A DNA stretch of 64,000 nt from Alcanivorax sp. (GTDB lineage: Bacteria; Pseudomonadota; Gammaproteobacteria; Pseudomonadales; Alcanivoracaceae), in assembly GCF_019431375.1 (NCBI RefSeq), contig NZ_CP080267.1, forward strand, positions 3,870,540 to 3,934,539. Reading direction: 5' to 3'. A program made the position numbers and the translations under genes. Of the stretch, positions 26,359 through 34,841 are shown in pieces (position 1 is the first letter of the stretch; the number at the start of each line of letters is the position of its first letter). The notes under the pieces are model-generated. The model did not search any database and was not told the origin of the DNA. It saw only the letters and a program-made list of their open reading frames with translations.

Positions 26359-27099
26359 ATGGCAGGACATAGTAAATGGGCCAACATCAAGCATCGCAAG
26401 GCGGCCCAGGATGCCAAGCGCGGTAAGATCTTTACCAAACTGATTCGCGAAATCACCGTGGCGGCCAGAATGGGCGGCGGTGAACCGGCGGACAACCCGC
26501 GCCTGCGGGCAGCGGTGGACAAGGCGCTGGGTCAGAACATGACCCGCGACACCATCGACCGGGCCATCAAGCGCGGTGCCGGCGGTGATGACGATGGCAA
26601 CATGGAAGAGATCACCTACGAAGGCTACGGCAAGGGTGGCGTGGCGGTACTGGTGGAAACCATGACCGACAACGTGAACAGAACCGTAGCCGAGGTGCGT
26701 CATGCATTCTCCAAGTTTGCCGGTAACCTGGGCACCAGCGGCTCCGTGGCCTTCCTGTTCAGCAAGCGTGGTGAGATCTTTTTCGAGCCCGGGGTGGACG
26801 AAGAACGGCTGATGGAAGTGGCCCTGGAAGCCGGTGCCGAGGACGTGGAAGAAAACGATGACGGCAGCTTCCTGGTCATCACCACCCCGGACAAGCAGTT
26901 CGGTGACGTGATCGATGCCCTGCGCGAAGCCGGTCTGGAATTCGCCGACGCGGAAGTGACCATGCACCCCTCCACGGAAGCGGAGATGGATGCGGACACC
27001 GCGGAAACCGTGCAGAAGATGATCGACATGCTGGAAGATCTGGACGACGTGCAGAACGTCTACACCAACGCCAGCTGGCCGGCGGAAGAAGAGGAATAG
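26359..27099 (+). CDS. yebC: YebC/PmpR family protein (TACO1 homologue)
   Basis: The 246-residue protein starts with the family signature MAGHSKWANIKHRKAAQDAK, followed by GGGEPADNPRLRAAVDKAL and NVNRTVAEVRHAF. Members have been described as DNA-binding regulators and, more recently, as ribosome-associated factors that relieve stalling at proline runs. It sits between aspS and ruvC, the usual gammaproteobacterial order. A GGGAGA ribosome site precedes the ATG. The stop lies at the edge of the GCTAGAA-type element. Confidence 0.95.
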   Translation: MAGHSKWANIKHRKAAQDAKRGKIFTKLIREITVAARMGGGEPADNPRLRAAVDKALGQNMTRDTIDRAIKRGAGGDDDGNMEEITYEGYGKGGVAVLVETMTDNVNRTVAEVRHAFSKFAGNLGTSGSVAFLFSKRGEIFFEPGVDEERLMEVALEAGAEDVEENDDGSFLVITTPDKQFGDVIDALREAGLEFADAEVTMHPSTEAEMDADTAETVQKMIDMLEDLDDVQNVYTNASWPAEEEE

Positions 27100-27247
27100 C
27101 TACTAGCTGTGAGCTGCTAGCTTCGAGGAAAGCAAAAACCCCGCAGAGTCGGGGTTTTTTGCTATTTGGCTTGCGCATCCTTCGGGCCGGGCCACAATCC
27201 TGCTAGAAGCTAGAAGCTAGAAGCTAGAAGCTAGAAGCTAGAAGCTG
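27098..27247. repeat. Element with GCTAGAA heptamer arms and internal terminator
   Basis: The right arm (27202-27246) is six exact tandem GCTAGAA heptamers plus GCT. The left arm (27098-27129) is a degenerate inverted version (TAGCTACTAGC...GCTAGCTTCGA). Between them lies the terminator at 27134-27159. The left arm overlaps the yebC stop codon. The architecture is that of the 8825 and 11162 elements with different arm words. The tandem heptamers recall the short tandemly repeated heptanucleotide families known in cyanobacteria; relation to them is unproven. Confidence 0.85.
27134..27159 (+). terminator. Terminator of the aspS-yebC transcript
   Basis: AAAAACCCC (27134-27142) pairs with GGGGTTTTT (27151-27159) over an 8-nt loop, followed by one more T. 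It lies 35 bp after the yebC stop. Confidence 0.88.
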
Positions 27248-27316
27248 CTTCAACTGGACATATGGACAGCGGTCAGGTACAACTGAGCCAGCTTTTTATC
27301 TTCGGGTCAGTGGCTT

Positions 27317-27835
27317 ATGGCATTACTACTGGGGATCGACCCCGGCTCCCGGCGCACCGGCTACGGGTTGGTGGAGCAGGTGGGTAACCGCAGCCGGGCG
27401 GTGGCTTTTGGCACCATTGCCACGACCCACAAGGAAATCCCCCCTCGCCTGGGCGAGATCTTCACCGGTATCCATCAGGTGGTGCTGGAATACGGTCCGG
27501 CGGAAGTGAGTATTGAAAAGGTGTTCATGGCTCGCAACGCGGATTCCGCCCTGAAACTGGGTCAGGCCAGGGGGGCTGCCATTGCGGCAGTGATGCAGGC
27601 CTCCCTGCCGGTGTTTGAATACTCTGCCCGTCAGGTAAAGCAGGCGGTGGTAGGGCGAGGTGGCGCCGAAAAGGGGCAGGTGGCGGAAATGGTCAAATAC
27701 CTGCTCGGCCTGGAAAAACGGCCCCAGGAAGACGCGGCCGACGCTCTGGCCATTGCCCTGTGTCATGCCCACATGCGCGTGTCCCTGGCTCGCATGGGCG
27801 GCGCCACGGCGGTAAGAAATGGACGAATACGGTAA
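27317..27835 (+). CDS. ruvC: Holliday junction endonuclease RuvC
   Basis: RuvC cuts Holliday junctions symmetrically. The 172-residue protein has LGIDPGSRRTGYG with the first catalytic Asp, SIEKVFMARN with the catalytic Glu and QEDAADALAIALCHAH with the last two acidic residues. Length is normal. It is the first gene of a run ruvC-ruvA-ruvB-ybgC-tolQRAB, and ruvA begins 20 bp after it. Confidence 0.97.
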   Translation: MALLLGIDPGSRRTGYGLVEQVGNRSRAVAFGTIATTHKEIPPRLGEIFTGIHQVVLEYGPAEVSIEKVFMARNADSALKLGQARGAAIAAVMQASLPVFEYSARQVKQAVVGRGGAEKGQVAEMVKYLLGLEKRPQEDAADALAIALCHAHMRVSLARMGGATAVRNGRIR

Positions 27836-27855
27836 AAGACGGTGATAACACAGCA

Positions 27856-28455
27856 ATGATAGGACAACTGCGCGGAACCCTGCTCGAGAAGCGCCCCCCG
27901 GTGCTGCTGTTGGATGTGAACGGGGTGGGCTACGAAGTGGAAGCCCCCATGACAGTGTTTTACGGCCTGCCGGAGACAGGCGAGCCGCTGACCCTGCATA
28001 CCCATTTCGTGGTGCGTGAAGATGCCCAGTTATTGTATGGCTTTGCGGATCGCTATGAGCGCGAGCTGTTTCGGGCGCTAATTAAGGTCAACGGCGTCGG
28101 CCCGAAAATGGCCCTGGCGATTCTTTCCGGTATCGAGGCAGACCGCCTGGCCCAGTGCATTCACGATCAGGACACCACCTCGCTGGTGAAGGTGCCGGGT
28201 ATCGGCAAGAAAACCGCCGAACGACTGGTCATCGAAATGCGGGACCGGCTCGACAAGATTGATGGTGGTCCCATCTCCCTGCCGGGTCAGGTGTCACTGG
28301 CACAGCCTGACGATGCCCGTTCTGACGCCATTGCCGCCCTGGAGGCACTGGGTTATCGCAACAAGGATGCCGCCGCTGCCGTTGGCAAGGTGGCGGAAGA
28401 GGGTGCCAGCAGCGAGCAACTAATCCGGCAGGCGCTGAAAAGCCTGGCGCGCTGA
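27856..28455 (+). CDS. ruvA: Holliday junction branch migration protein RuvA
   Basis: RuvA binds the four-way junction and loads RuvB. From ATG 27856 the product is 199 residues beginning MIGQLRGTLLEK. It has the OB-fold N-domain, two helix-hairpin-helix motifs (LIKVNGVGPKMALAIL and LVKVPGIGKKTAERLV) and the C-terminal RuvB-contact domain. An upstream in-frame start at 27760 would overlap ruvC and is not conserved. Confidence 0.97.
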   Translation: MIGQLRGTLLEKRPPVLLLDVNGVGYEVEAPMTVFYGLPETGEPLTLHTHFVVREDAQLLYGFADRYERELFRALIKVNGVGPKMALAILSGIEADRLAQCIHDQDTTSLVKVPGIGKKTAERLVIEMRDRLDKIDGGPISLPGQVSLAQPDDARSDAIAALEALGYRNKDAAAAVGKVAEEGASSEQLIRQALKSLAR

Positions 28456-28460
28456 TTGGG

Positions 28461-28691
28461 GTTGCAAGAGGCAAGTTTCAAGATGCAACGCGAGCGGATT
28501 GGGTCTGGCGACTTCGTTTCAGAGGGCGCGAATACACGCTATGGGTCGCAAATGGTGTTGCAGCAAAGAAAGGTTTTTCTTTTTGTAGGAAGCTATGCTT
28601 GCATAGCGAAATCGGCAGTAAAACGCGGGCAAAGACCTTTTTTGTTTGGCACGGCACCTGATCGCGTTGAAACTTGCAACTTGCAACTTGC
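28461..28691. repeat. Composite element: CTTGCAA-word arms around a REP
   Basis: The left arm (28461-28499, GTTGCAAGAGGCAAGTTTCAAG...) and right arm (28661-28691, ...GAAACTTGCAACTTGCAACTTGC) are inverted relative to each other, and the right one is a tandem of ACTTGCA heptamers. The core includes a REP copy at 28588-28612 (GTAGGAAGCTATGCTTGCATAGC). It separates ruvA from ruvB by 249 bp, although these genes are usually close together. No ORF or clear promoter is seen in it. Confidence 0.75.
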
Positions 28692-28704
28692 GTCCTGAGC
28701 CAAC

Positions 28705-29733
28705 ATGGAAAACGATCGTTTGATTTCCCCGGCTGCGGTAGGCAGCCATGAAGAACAGTACGACCGGGCGATCCGTCCGGCCAGTCTGGCTGACTACAAA
28801 GGCCAGCCAAAAGTCCGCGAGCGGATGGAAATCTTCATTGATGCCGCCCGTGGCCGTAATGAAGCCCTCGACCATACCCTGATTTTTGGCCCCCCCGGCC
28901 TGGGCAAGACTACCCTGGCACACATCATTGCCCGGGAAATGGGCTGCGAACTCAAGTCCACCTCCGGGCCGGTGCTGGAAAAAGCCGGTGATCTGGCCGC
29001 CATCCTCACCAACCTGGAAGAGGGCGATGTGCTGTTCGTGGATGAAATCCACCGCCTGTCACCGGTGGTGGAGGAAATCCTCTATCCGGCCATGGAGGAC
29101 TACCAGCTTGATATCATGATCGGCGAGGGGCCGGCGGCCCGCTCCATCAAGCTGGATTTGCCTCCCTTCACCCTGGTGGGGGCTACCACACGGGCAGGCC
29201 TGCTTACTGCGCCCTTGCGTGACCGCTTCGGTATTGTTCAGCGGCTGGAATTCTACTCGGTGGAGGATCTCTCCGGGATTGTGATTCGTGCCTGCGACAT
29301 TCTTGCCATTCCCATTGATGATGCCGGCGCTCTGGAAGTGGCGCGCCGCGCTCGCGGTACTCCCCGTATCGCCAACCGCTTGTTGCGCCGGGTGCGTGAC
29401 TACGCGGAAGTGAAGGGCGAAGGGCGGATTACCGAAGCCATGGCCCAGCGGGCGCTGGATATGCTGGAAGTGGATAGCTGCGGCCTTGACGGCACCGACC
29501 GGCGTCTGCTCGACATGATCATGCATAAATTTGATGGTGGCCCGGTGGGGCTCGAGTCCCTGGCAGCCGCCCTTAATGAAGATGCCGGCACCCTGGAAGA
29601 GGTGGTGGAGCCTTATCTGATCCAGCAGGGTTTTATTCAACGTACCCCGCGGGGACGTGCCACCACCAACCATGCCTGGCGTCATTTCGGCCTGCAGCGG
29701 CCGCGAAAAGACGGTGATTTGTTTAATGATTGA
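28705..29733 (+). CDS. ruvB: Holliday junction branch migration ATPase RuvB
   Basis: RuvB is the hexameric AAA+ motor of branch migration. The 342-residue product has Walker A GPPGLGKTTLAH, Walker B LFVDEIHRL, sensor 1 VGATTRAG and the arginine-finger region LRDRFGI, ending with a winged-helix domain (RTPRGRATTNHAW). It overlaps ybgC by 8 nt. Confidence 0.97.
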   Translation: MENDRLISPAAVGSHEEQYDRAIRPASLADYKGQPKVRERMEIFIDAARGRNEALDHTLIFGPPGLGKTTLAHIIAREMGCELKSTSGPVLEKAGDLAAILTNLEEGDVLFVDEIHRLSPVVEEILYPAMEDYQLDIMIGEGPAARSIKLDLPPFTLVGATTRAGLLTAPLRDRFGIVQRLEFYSVEDLSGIVIRACDILAIPIDDAGALEVARRARGTPRIANRLLRRVRDYAEVKGEGRITEAMAQRALDMLEVDSCGLDGTDRRLLDMIMHKFDGGPVGLESLAAALNEDAGTLEEVVEPYLIQQGFIQRTPRGRATTNHAWRHFGLQRPRKDGDLFND

Positions 29734-30169
29734 AAAAAAGCCGCGAAACGGGGAATTTACCCTGCCGGTACGCGTCTACATCGAGGACACCGATGCCGGT
29801 GGCATCGTCTATTACGTGAATTACCTGAAATTCATGGAAAGGGCGCGCACTGAATTTATGCGCACCCTGGGCTATCAGCATTATGTGTTGGCGGATGAGA
29901 ACTTCCAGTTCGTGGTCCATTCGGCCAATGTGCAATACCATCAGCCGGCCCGCATCGACGATGCGCTGGCAGTAACCGCCCGGCTCAAGCAGCTGGGCAA
30001 GGCCACGTTGTTTTTCGACCAGCAGGTACGCCGAGGCGACACGCTGCTGTGTCAGGCGGAGATAAAGGTGGCCTGCGTCCGTGCTGATACTCTCAGGCCC
30101 ACCGGGATACCGGCGGGCCTGTACAACAAATTCAAAGCCGCCAGCGAAGGAGAAGGGCTCAATGGTTGA
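29726..30169 (+). CDS. ybgC: Tol-Pal associated acyl-CoA thioesterase YbgC
   Basis: A hotdog-fold thioesterase of 147 residues that in enterobacteria acts on acyl-CoA or acyl-ACP and is linked to phospholipid metabolism at the division site. The catalytic Asp lies in EDTDAGGIVYYVNYLKFMERAR. It starts at ATG 29726, inside the ruvB stop (ATGATTGA), and overlaps tolQ by 8 nt, so ruvB-ybgC-tolQ are translationally coupled. Confidence 0.95.
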   Translation: MIEKKPRNGEFTLPVRVYIEDTDAGGIVYYVNYLKFMERARTEFMRTLGYQHYVLADENFQFVVHSANVQYHQPARIDDALAVTARLKQLGKATLFFDQQVRRGDTLLCQAEIKVACVRADTLRPTGIPAGLYNKFKAASEGEGLNG

Positions 30170-30848
30170 GGCATCGAGTATGTCTGTCGTCAGTCTGATC
30201 AGTAACGCCACCATTGTGGTGCAGCTGGTCATGGTGCTGTTGATAGTGGCGTCGTTGACGTCCTGGTACATGATTGTCAGCCGTTTCCGGGTAATGGGGC
30301 GGGCTCACAAGGCGGGACGTGCCTTCGAAGAGAAATTCTGGTCCAGCGACGATTTGGCCTCACTGTACAACCAGAGCCGTAAGGATCCGGACGTGGATGC
30401 GGGGCCGGAGTCCATCTTTCGCGCCGGCTTCCAGGAGTTTGTGCGGCTCTCCAAGAGCACCCGTGGCGCCGAGGCCGTGATGGATGGCAGCCAGCGGGCC
30501 ATGCGTGTGGCCCTGCAGCGTGAACAGACCCGCTTGACCAAGCACCTTCCTTTTCTTGCAACGGTAGGTTCCACCAGTCCTTATGTGGGTCTGTTCGGCA
30601 CAGTGTGGGGCATCATGAATTCCTTCATGGCCCTGGCCAACGTCAAGCAGGCGACTCTCAGCGTGGTGGCGCCGGGCATTGCGGAGGCGTTGATTGCCAC
30701 GGCCATCGGCTTGTTTGCGGCGATTCCGGCAGTGATGGCCTACAACCGTTTCTCTGCGCAGAGCGATGCCTTGCTCACTGAAAACGAAATGTTCGCCGAG
30801 GAGTTCTCCTCGGTGCTTCACCGTCAGGTTCACGGACGCGAGGGGTAA
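30162..30848 (+). CDS. tolQ: Tol-Pal system protein TolQ
   Basis: TolQ is the inner-membrane proton-channel subunit of the ExbB/MotA type. The 228-residue product has one N-terminal transmembrane helix (ATIVVQLVMVLLIVASLTSW), a cytoplasmic loop and two C-terminal helices with VGSTSPYVGLFGTVWGIM and GIAEALIATAIGLFAAIPAV. The start ATG 30162 overlaps the ybgC stop. Length matches E. coli TolQ. Confidence 0.96.
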   Translation: MVEASSMSVVSLISNATIVVQLVMVLLIVASLTSWYMIVSRFRVMGRAHKAGRAFEEKFWSSDDLASLYNQSRKDPDVDAGPESIFRAGFQEFVRLSKSTRGAEAVMDGSQRAMRVALQREQTRLTKHLPFLATVGSTSPYVGLFGTVWGIMNSFMALANVKQATLSVVAPGIAEALIATAIGLFAAIPAVMAYNRFSAQSDALLTENEMFAEEFSSVLHRQVHGREG

Positions 30849-30851
30849 GCC

Positions 30852-31289
30852 ATGAGCGGCGTGAAGATAAGGGTGCCGCGCAAGCTCGTTGCCGAGATGA
30901 ACGTGGTGCCCTACATCGATGTGATGCTGGTGTTGCTGGTGATTTTCATGGCCACGGCGCCAATGATGACCCAGGGTATCAATGTGGACCTGCCCGACAG
31001 CAACAGTGAGCCCATTGATACCAACAAGGATGAGCCGGTGATCATTTCGGTGACCGCTGACGGCAGCTACTACATTGATGTGGGCAGCGACAGCCGCAAG
31101 TCTGCCAGCCTGGAAACGGTACAGGGGCATGCGTTGCGTATTCACAAGCAGAAACCGTCCACCCTGTTTCTGGTGGAAGGGGACAGCCAGGTGGCCTATG
31201 CCAAGGTGGTCCAGTTGATGGCTGCCTTGCAGGGAGCCGGTATTACCCAACTGGGTCTGGTTACGGAACCGCAGGGCAGCAATGAGTGA
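30852..31289 (+). CDS. tolR: Tol-Pal system protein TolR
   Basis: TolR is the ExbD-like partner of TolQ. The 145-residue protein has a short cytoplasmic N-end and a single membrane helix with the proton-carrying Asp (VPYIDVMLVLLVIFMATAP), followed by a periplasmic domain. It starts 3 bp after tolQ and overlaps tolA by 8 nt. Confidence 0.96.
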   Translation: MSGVKIRVPRKLVAEMNVVPYIDVMLVLLVIFMATAPMMTQGINVDLPDSNSEPIDTNKDEPVIISVTADGSYYIDVGSDSRKSASLETVQGHALRIHKQKPSTLFLVEGDSQVAYAKVVQLMAALQGAGITQLGLVTEPQGSNE

Positions 31290-32064
31290 TCGTGGCGCCG
31301 CGCTGCTTTTTACCGTCCTCATTCACCTGCTGGTGTTTGGGCTGCTGGTGTTCAGTTGGAGTACGGATCCGTCATTGCACAAGGCGCCGGTGATTCCTCC
31401 CCATGTGAAAGCAACCATGGTGGAGACGTCGAAACAGAAGAAGGCGCCGGTGAGCAAGCCGAAGCCGGAGCAAAAGCCCGCGCCGAAACCGGAACCGAAA
31501 CCCAAGCCAAAGCCGAAACCCAAACCGGAGCCCAAGCCGAAGCCCGAACCCAAGCCTGAGCCTAAACCCAAACCCAAGCCGAAACCGGAGCCCGCGAAAA
31601 AGCCGGCACCGAAACCGGAGCCCAAGCCGGATCCCAAACCGGTCATCCCCGAGATTGCGGAACCGAGTCTGGAGGAAATGCTGGCCGAGGAAGAGCTGGA
31701 AATGGCAAAGCCGACGGAGCCATCACCGCAGGAGTCGCAGGAAGCGTCCAGCAATGCAGATCAGTCGGATGTGGAGGTGGCCAGTTTTACCGATGCCATT
31801 TCCGCTCAGGTGGGACAGCGTTGGCGCATTCCCGGGAATTACCGGAACCGGGATGACATCAAGACGCGGGTTCGTATACAGATGATTCCTGGCGGTGAGG
31901 TCATCAACGTGTCGGTGGTAAAAAGCAGCGGCTACCCGGATTTTGATGAATCGGTCATGAATGCGGTCAAGTTGGCAAGCCCCTTACCGGTGCCAGATGG
32001 CCCCCTGTTTGATAAACAGTTTCGCTCACTGGTGATCGAATTTGATCCTGGAGTTGCACAATGA
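31282..32064 (+). CDS. tolA: Tol-Pal system protein TolA
   Basis: TolA links the TolQR motor to Pal and TolB. The 260-residue protein has an N-terminal membrane anchor (ALLFTVLIHLLVFGLLVFSW). A middle domain follows that is almost entirely Pro-Lys-Glu repeats (PKPEPKPKPKP-like, residues about 52-120), and the C-terminal domain III contains VRIQMIPGGEVINVSVVKSSG. E. coli TolA instead has a long Ala/Lys helical domain II and 421 residues. The extended PK type resembles TonB, and the DNA repeat is prone to slippage. Confidence 0.93.
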   Translation: MSDRGAALLFTVLIHLLVFGLLVFSWSTDPSLHKAPVIPPHVKATMVETSKQKKAPVSKPKPEQKPAPKPEPKPKPKPKPKPEPKPKPEPKPEPKPKPKPKPEPAKKPAPKPEPKPDPKPVIPEIAEPSLEEMLAEEELEMAKPTEPSPQESQEASSNADQSDVEVASFTDAISAQVGQRWRIPGNYRNRDDIKTRVRIQMIPGGEVINVSVVKSSGYPDFDESVMNAVKLASPLPVPDGPLFDKQFRSLVIEFDPGVAQ

Positions 32065-33365
32065 AGTCAGAGTTTTGGGCAAAGAAAATGTGGCGGATCG
32101 GCTTGGCGGCCATCCTGGTGTTCGGCGCTGCGATGGCCCGGGCGGAATTGCTGATACGGGTAACCGAAGGCCGTGTTGATGCGGTTCCCATCGCCGTCGT
32201 GCCCTTTGAGGGGGCGCAGAATGCGCCCGAGGATGTGTCACAGATTGTGCAGGCGGATCTGCATCGCAGTGGCCAGTTCAAGCCGTTGCCGGCGGAAGAT
32301 ATGCTCAGCCGGCCGCGCAACGAAAACGAAGTCATCTACCGGGACTTCCGGGTGCTGGGGGTGGAATACATCATCACCGGCAGTATGAAAGCCCAGGAAA
32401 GTGGAGGCTATGAGGTCAGCTATGCCCTGTTCGATGTGAACCGGCAAGTGAAGCTGATGTCGGAAACCTATCGGCCGCCGGTATCCCAGCTCCGGGACGT
32501 GGCCCATGCCATCAGTGACCGGATCTATGAGCAACTCACCGGTATCCCTGGTGCGTTTTCCACCAAAATTCTCTATGTCACGCATAATCGTAGTGACAAG
32601 AACCCTTACCAGCTGCAATATGCCGACGCCGACGGGCACCGGGTTACCACTATCCTGCGCAGTAAAGAGCCGATCATGAGCCCAACCTGGTCTCCGGATG
32701 GCAGGAAAGTTGCTTATGTTTCCTTCGAGGATGATGGCATGCCGGGCATCTATACCCATGACCTGGCAACCACCAACCGGGAAAAGGTGTCCAGTTTCAG
32801 GGGTATCAACGGCGCACCGGATTGGTCGCCGGATGGTCAGAAGCTGGCTCTGACTCTGTCGCGGGACGGCAACCCGGAGATTTACATGCTGGATATCGCC
32901 ACCAAGCAGTTAACACGACTGACCCAGCATTATGGTATTGATACGGAGCCTCGCTGGCTGCCGGATGGGGAGCACCTGGTGTTCACTTCCAGCCGTTCCG
33001 GCGGGCCACAGATTTACAAACTGAACATAAATGATAAGTCGGTCCGGCGAGTGTCGTTCCAGGGTGCGTATAATGCCCGCCCGGATGTCACACCCGACGG
33101 CCGTTATCTTGTTTATGTACACCGGCGAAATGGAAATTTTAACGTCGGGGTGCAGGACCTCCAGCGGGGCACATTCAATATTGTGACCCGTACAGACATG
33201 GATGAATCGCCCAGTGTTGCGCCCAATGGAAGTATGGTAATTTACGGGACGCAAGATCGGGGGACGGGGGTTCTGGAAGCCGTATCCATCGATGGCAGAG
33301 TCAAAGTGAAGCTGCCGTCGAAGGAAGGGGAAGTCAGAGAACCGGCCTGGTCGCCGTTCCTCTGA
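32061..33365 (+). CDS. tolB: Tol-Pal system beta-propeller protein TolB
   Basis: TolB is periplasmic and binds Pal. The 434-residue protein has a signal peptide (IGLAAILVFGAAMARA), an N-terminal domain, and a six-bladed propeller whose blades carry the repeat SPDGRKVAYVS, SPDGQKLALTLS, LPDGEHLVFTS, TPDGRYLVYV. It overlaps tolA by 4 nt. Confidence 0.97.
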   Translation: MKSEFWAKKMWRIGLAAILVFGAAMARAELLIRVTEGRVDAVPIAVVPFEGAQNAPEDVSQIVQADLHRSGQFKPLPAEDMLSRPRNENEVIYRDFRVLGVEYIITGSMKAQESGGYEVSYALFDVNRQVKLMSETYRPPVSQLRDVAHAISDRIYEQLTGIPGAFSTKILYVTHNRSDKNPYQLQYADADGHRVTTILRSKEPIMSPTWSPDGRKVAYVSFEDDGMPGIYTHDLATTNREKVSSFRGINGAPDWSPDGQKLALTLSRDGNPEIYMLDIATKQLTRLTQHYGIDTEPRWLPDGEHLVFTSSRSGGPQIYKLNINDKSVRRVSFQGAYNARPDVTPDGRYLVYVHRRNGNFNVGVQDLQRGTFNIVTRTDMDESPSVAPNGSMVIYGTQDRGTGVLEAVSIDGRVKVKLPSKEGEVREPAWSPFL

Positions 33366-33410
33366 GTGATTCTCGGAGTCCAATACTAGGAAATTATAGG
33401 AGCTTTTCGC

Positions 33411-33983
33411 ATGCGTTCATTTCTTAACCCGCTGTTTGCCCTGATGTTGGCAGCTGCCCTGGCAGCCTGTTCCAGCACCCCGACAGAAGATGACAGCTCT
33501 GCTACCGACGATATGTCCCAGCAGACCGACACCTCTCCGGTCACTCCGGTTGAGCCGTCTACTCCGGCCAAGCCGGACACCAGCAGCATTCCGCTGACAG
33601 CTGACAACTTCTACAACCATCCGTCCAACTACGATGGCACCACCGACAGCCGGGTGATCTACTTCGCATTCGACAGCAACACCGTTCCGGCGGCTGCTTT
33701 CGAAACCCTGCGTGCCCACGCCAATTACCTGAAGAACAACTCCAACGCCAAAGTGCGCCTGGAAGGTCACGCTGACGAGCGCGGTACCCGCGAATACAAC
33801 GTGGCTCTGTCCGAGCGTCGTTCCAAGGCGGTAGAGAAGTTCCTGCGTGTTCAGGGCGTGTCTTCTTCCCAGCTGGAAATCGTTTCCTACGGTGAAGAGA
33901 AGCCGGCGGCATTCGGTCACAGCGAAATGGACTGGGCCAAAAACCGTCGTGTGGAAATCAACTACACTGCCGGCCGTCCGTAA
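33411..33983 (+). CDS. pal: Peptidoglycan-associated lipoprotein Pal
   Basis: Pal tethers the outer membrane to peptidoglycan. The 190-residue precursor has a lipoprotein signal with lipobox LAAC (cysteine near residue 20), a Ser/Thr/Asp/Pro-rich linker and an OmpA-like domain with VRLEGHADERGTREYN and LSERRSKAV. TAGGAGC lies upstream as ribosome site. It is 45 bp after tolB and 3 bp before cpoB. Confidence 0.97.
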   Translation: MRSFLNPLFALMLAAALAACSSTPTEDDSSATDDMSQQTDTSPVTPVEPSTPAKPDTSSIPLTADNFYNHPSNYDGTTDSRVIYFAFDSNTVPAAAFETLRAHANYLKNNSNAKVRLEGHADERGTREYNVALSERRSKAVEKFLRVQGVSSSQLEIVSYGEEKPAAFGHSEMDWAKNRRVEINYTAGRP

Positions 33984-33986
33984 GGC

Positions 33987-34748
33987 ATGAAAGCAGTAAA
34001 GAGAACGCGCCTGCTTGCAGGCGTAGTGCTCGGCTCCCTGGTGTTCTGTGCGCAAGCACAGAACACTGGGCCGCTGGCCGTTGAAGAGAGAAGCCTGGCC
34101 CAGGCCCGTTCCGCTGGCAGCAGCGCAGCAGCTCCGGTGAGTCAGGATGGTTTGTTGCTACTGATGCAGCAGCAACAACAGTTTGAAGAGCAGATCCAGG
34201 ATTTACAGGGTCAGATTGAAGAATTACGTCATGAATTACGGGTCATGAAGGACGCCGAACGTGAGCGTTATCTGGACCTGGATACCCGAATCAATACGCT
34301 GGCTGAACAGGGTAAGACCGAGCAGCCGGACGACAGTGCCGCCAGTGCGGCCGATAATGACCCCGAAGCAGACCGTGACGCCTACAGTGCCGCCAAGGAC
34401 AAGCTAATCAAGCGTGACTTTGATGCGGCGGCAGAAGCCTTCGAGGGTTACCTGAACGATTTCCCCAACGGGCAGTTTCGTGCCCACGCCCACTTCTGGC
34501 TGGGCAAGGTCTACAGCAACCTGAAGACCCCGAAGCCGGAGAAGGCCCAGGCCCAGTTCCAGGCGGTGGTGGATGACTACCCGGAGCACAGCAAGGCGCC
34601 TACCAGCCTTTATACCTTGGCGGTAATGCAGGCCCGCGATGAGCAGGTCTCCCAGGCCAAGGTCAACCTGCACAAGCTGATCAAGCAGTATCCTGACAGC
34701 TCTGAAGCCAGCCAGGCGAAGACGCTGCTTGAGCAGCTGAATAAGTAA
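33987..34748 (+). CDS. cpoB: Cell division coordinator CpoB (YbgF)
   Basis: CpoB is a periplasmic protein that couples Tol function to septal peptidoglycan synthesis. The 253-residue product has a signal peptide (LLAGVVLGSLVFCAQAQ), a coiled-coil trimerisation segment (LLMQQQQQFEEQIQDLQGQI, about 55-100) and a C-terminal TPR domain (AAKDKLIKRDFDAAAEAFEGYL). It closes the tol-pal operon, followed by a strong hairpin. Confidence 0.94.
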   Translation: MKAVKRTRLLAGVVLGSLVFCAQAQNTGPLAVEERSLAQARSAGSSAAAPVSQDGLLLLMQQQQQFEEQIQDLQGQIEELRHELRVMKDAERERYLDLDTRINTLAEQGKTEQPDDSAASAADNDPEADRDAYSAAKDKLIKRDFDAAAEAFEGYLNDFPNGQFRAHAHFWLGKVYSNLKTPKPEKAQAQFQAVVDDYPEHSKAPTSLYTLAVMQARDEQVSQAKVNLHKLIKQYPDSSEASQAKTLLEQLNK

Positions 34749-34765
34749 TACCCCTCTATCCGTCT

Positions 34766-34792
34766 TTTGCCGGCGGCACAGACGCCGGCAAA
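34766..34792 (+). terminator. Strong hairpin between cpoB and queE
   Basis: A 10-bp perfect stem TTTGCCGGCG / CGCCGGCAAA (34766-34775, 34783-34792) closes a 7-nt loop 17 bp after the cpoB stop. It has no T-tract after it, so it may only partly terminate or may stabilise the tol-pal mRNA end. Confidence 0.6.
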
Positions 34793-34841
34793 GGTGATAG
34801 AATCCGCCGCATTTCCCCCTCCCGGGTGCTCAGGAGATGTT

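Noticed and set aside
27202..27246. Possible CRISPR-like array
   Set aside because: The repeats are contiguous 7-mers without spacers, and there are no cas genes.
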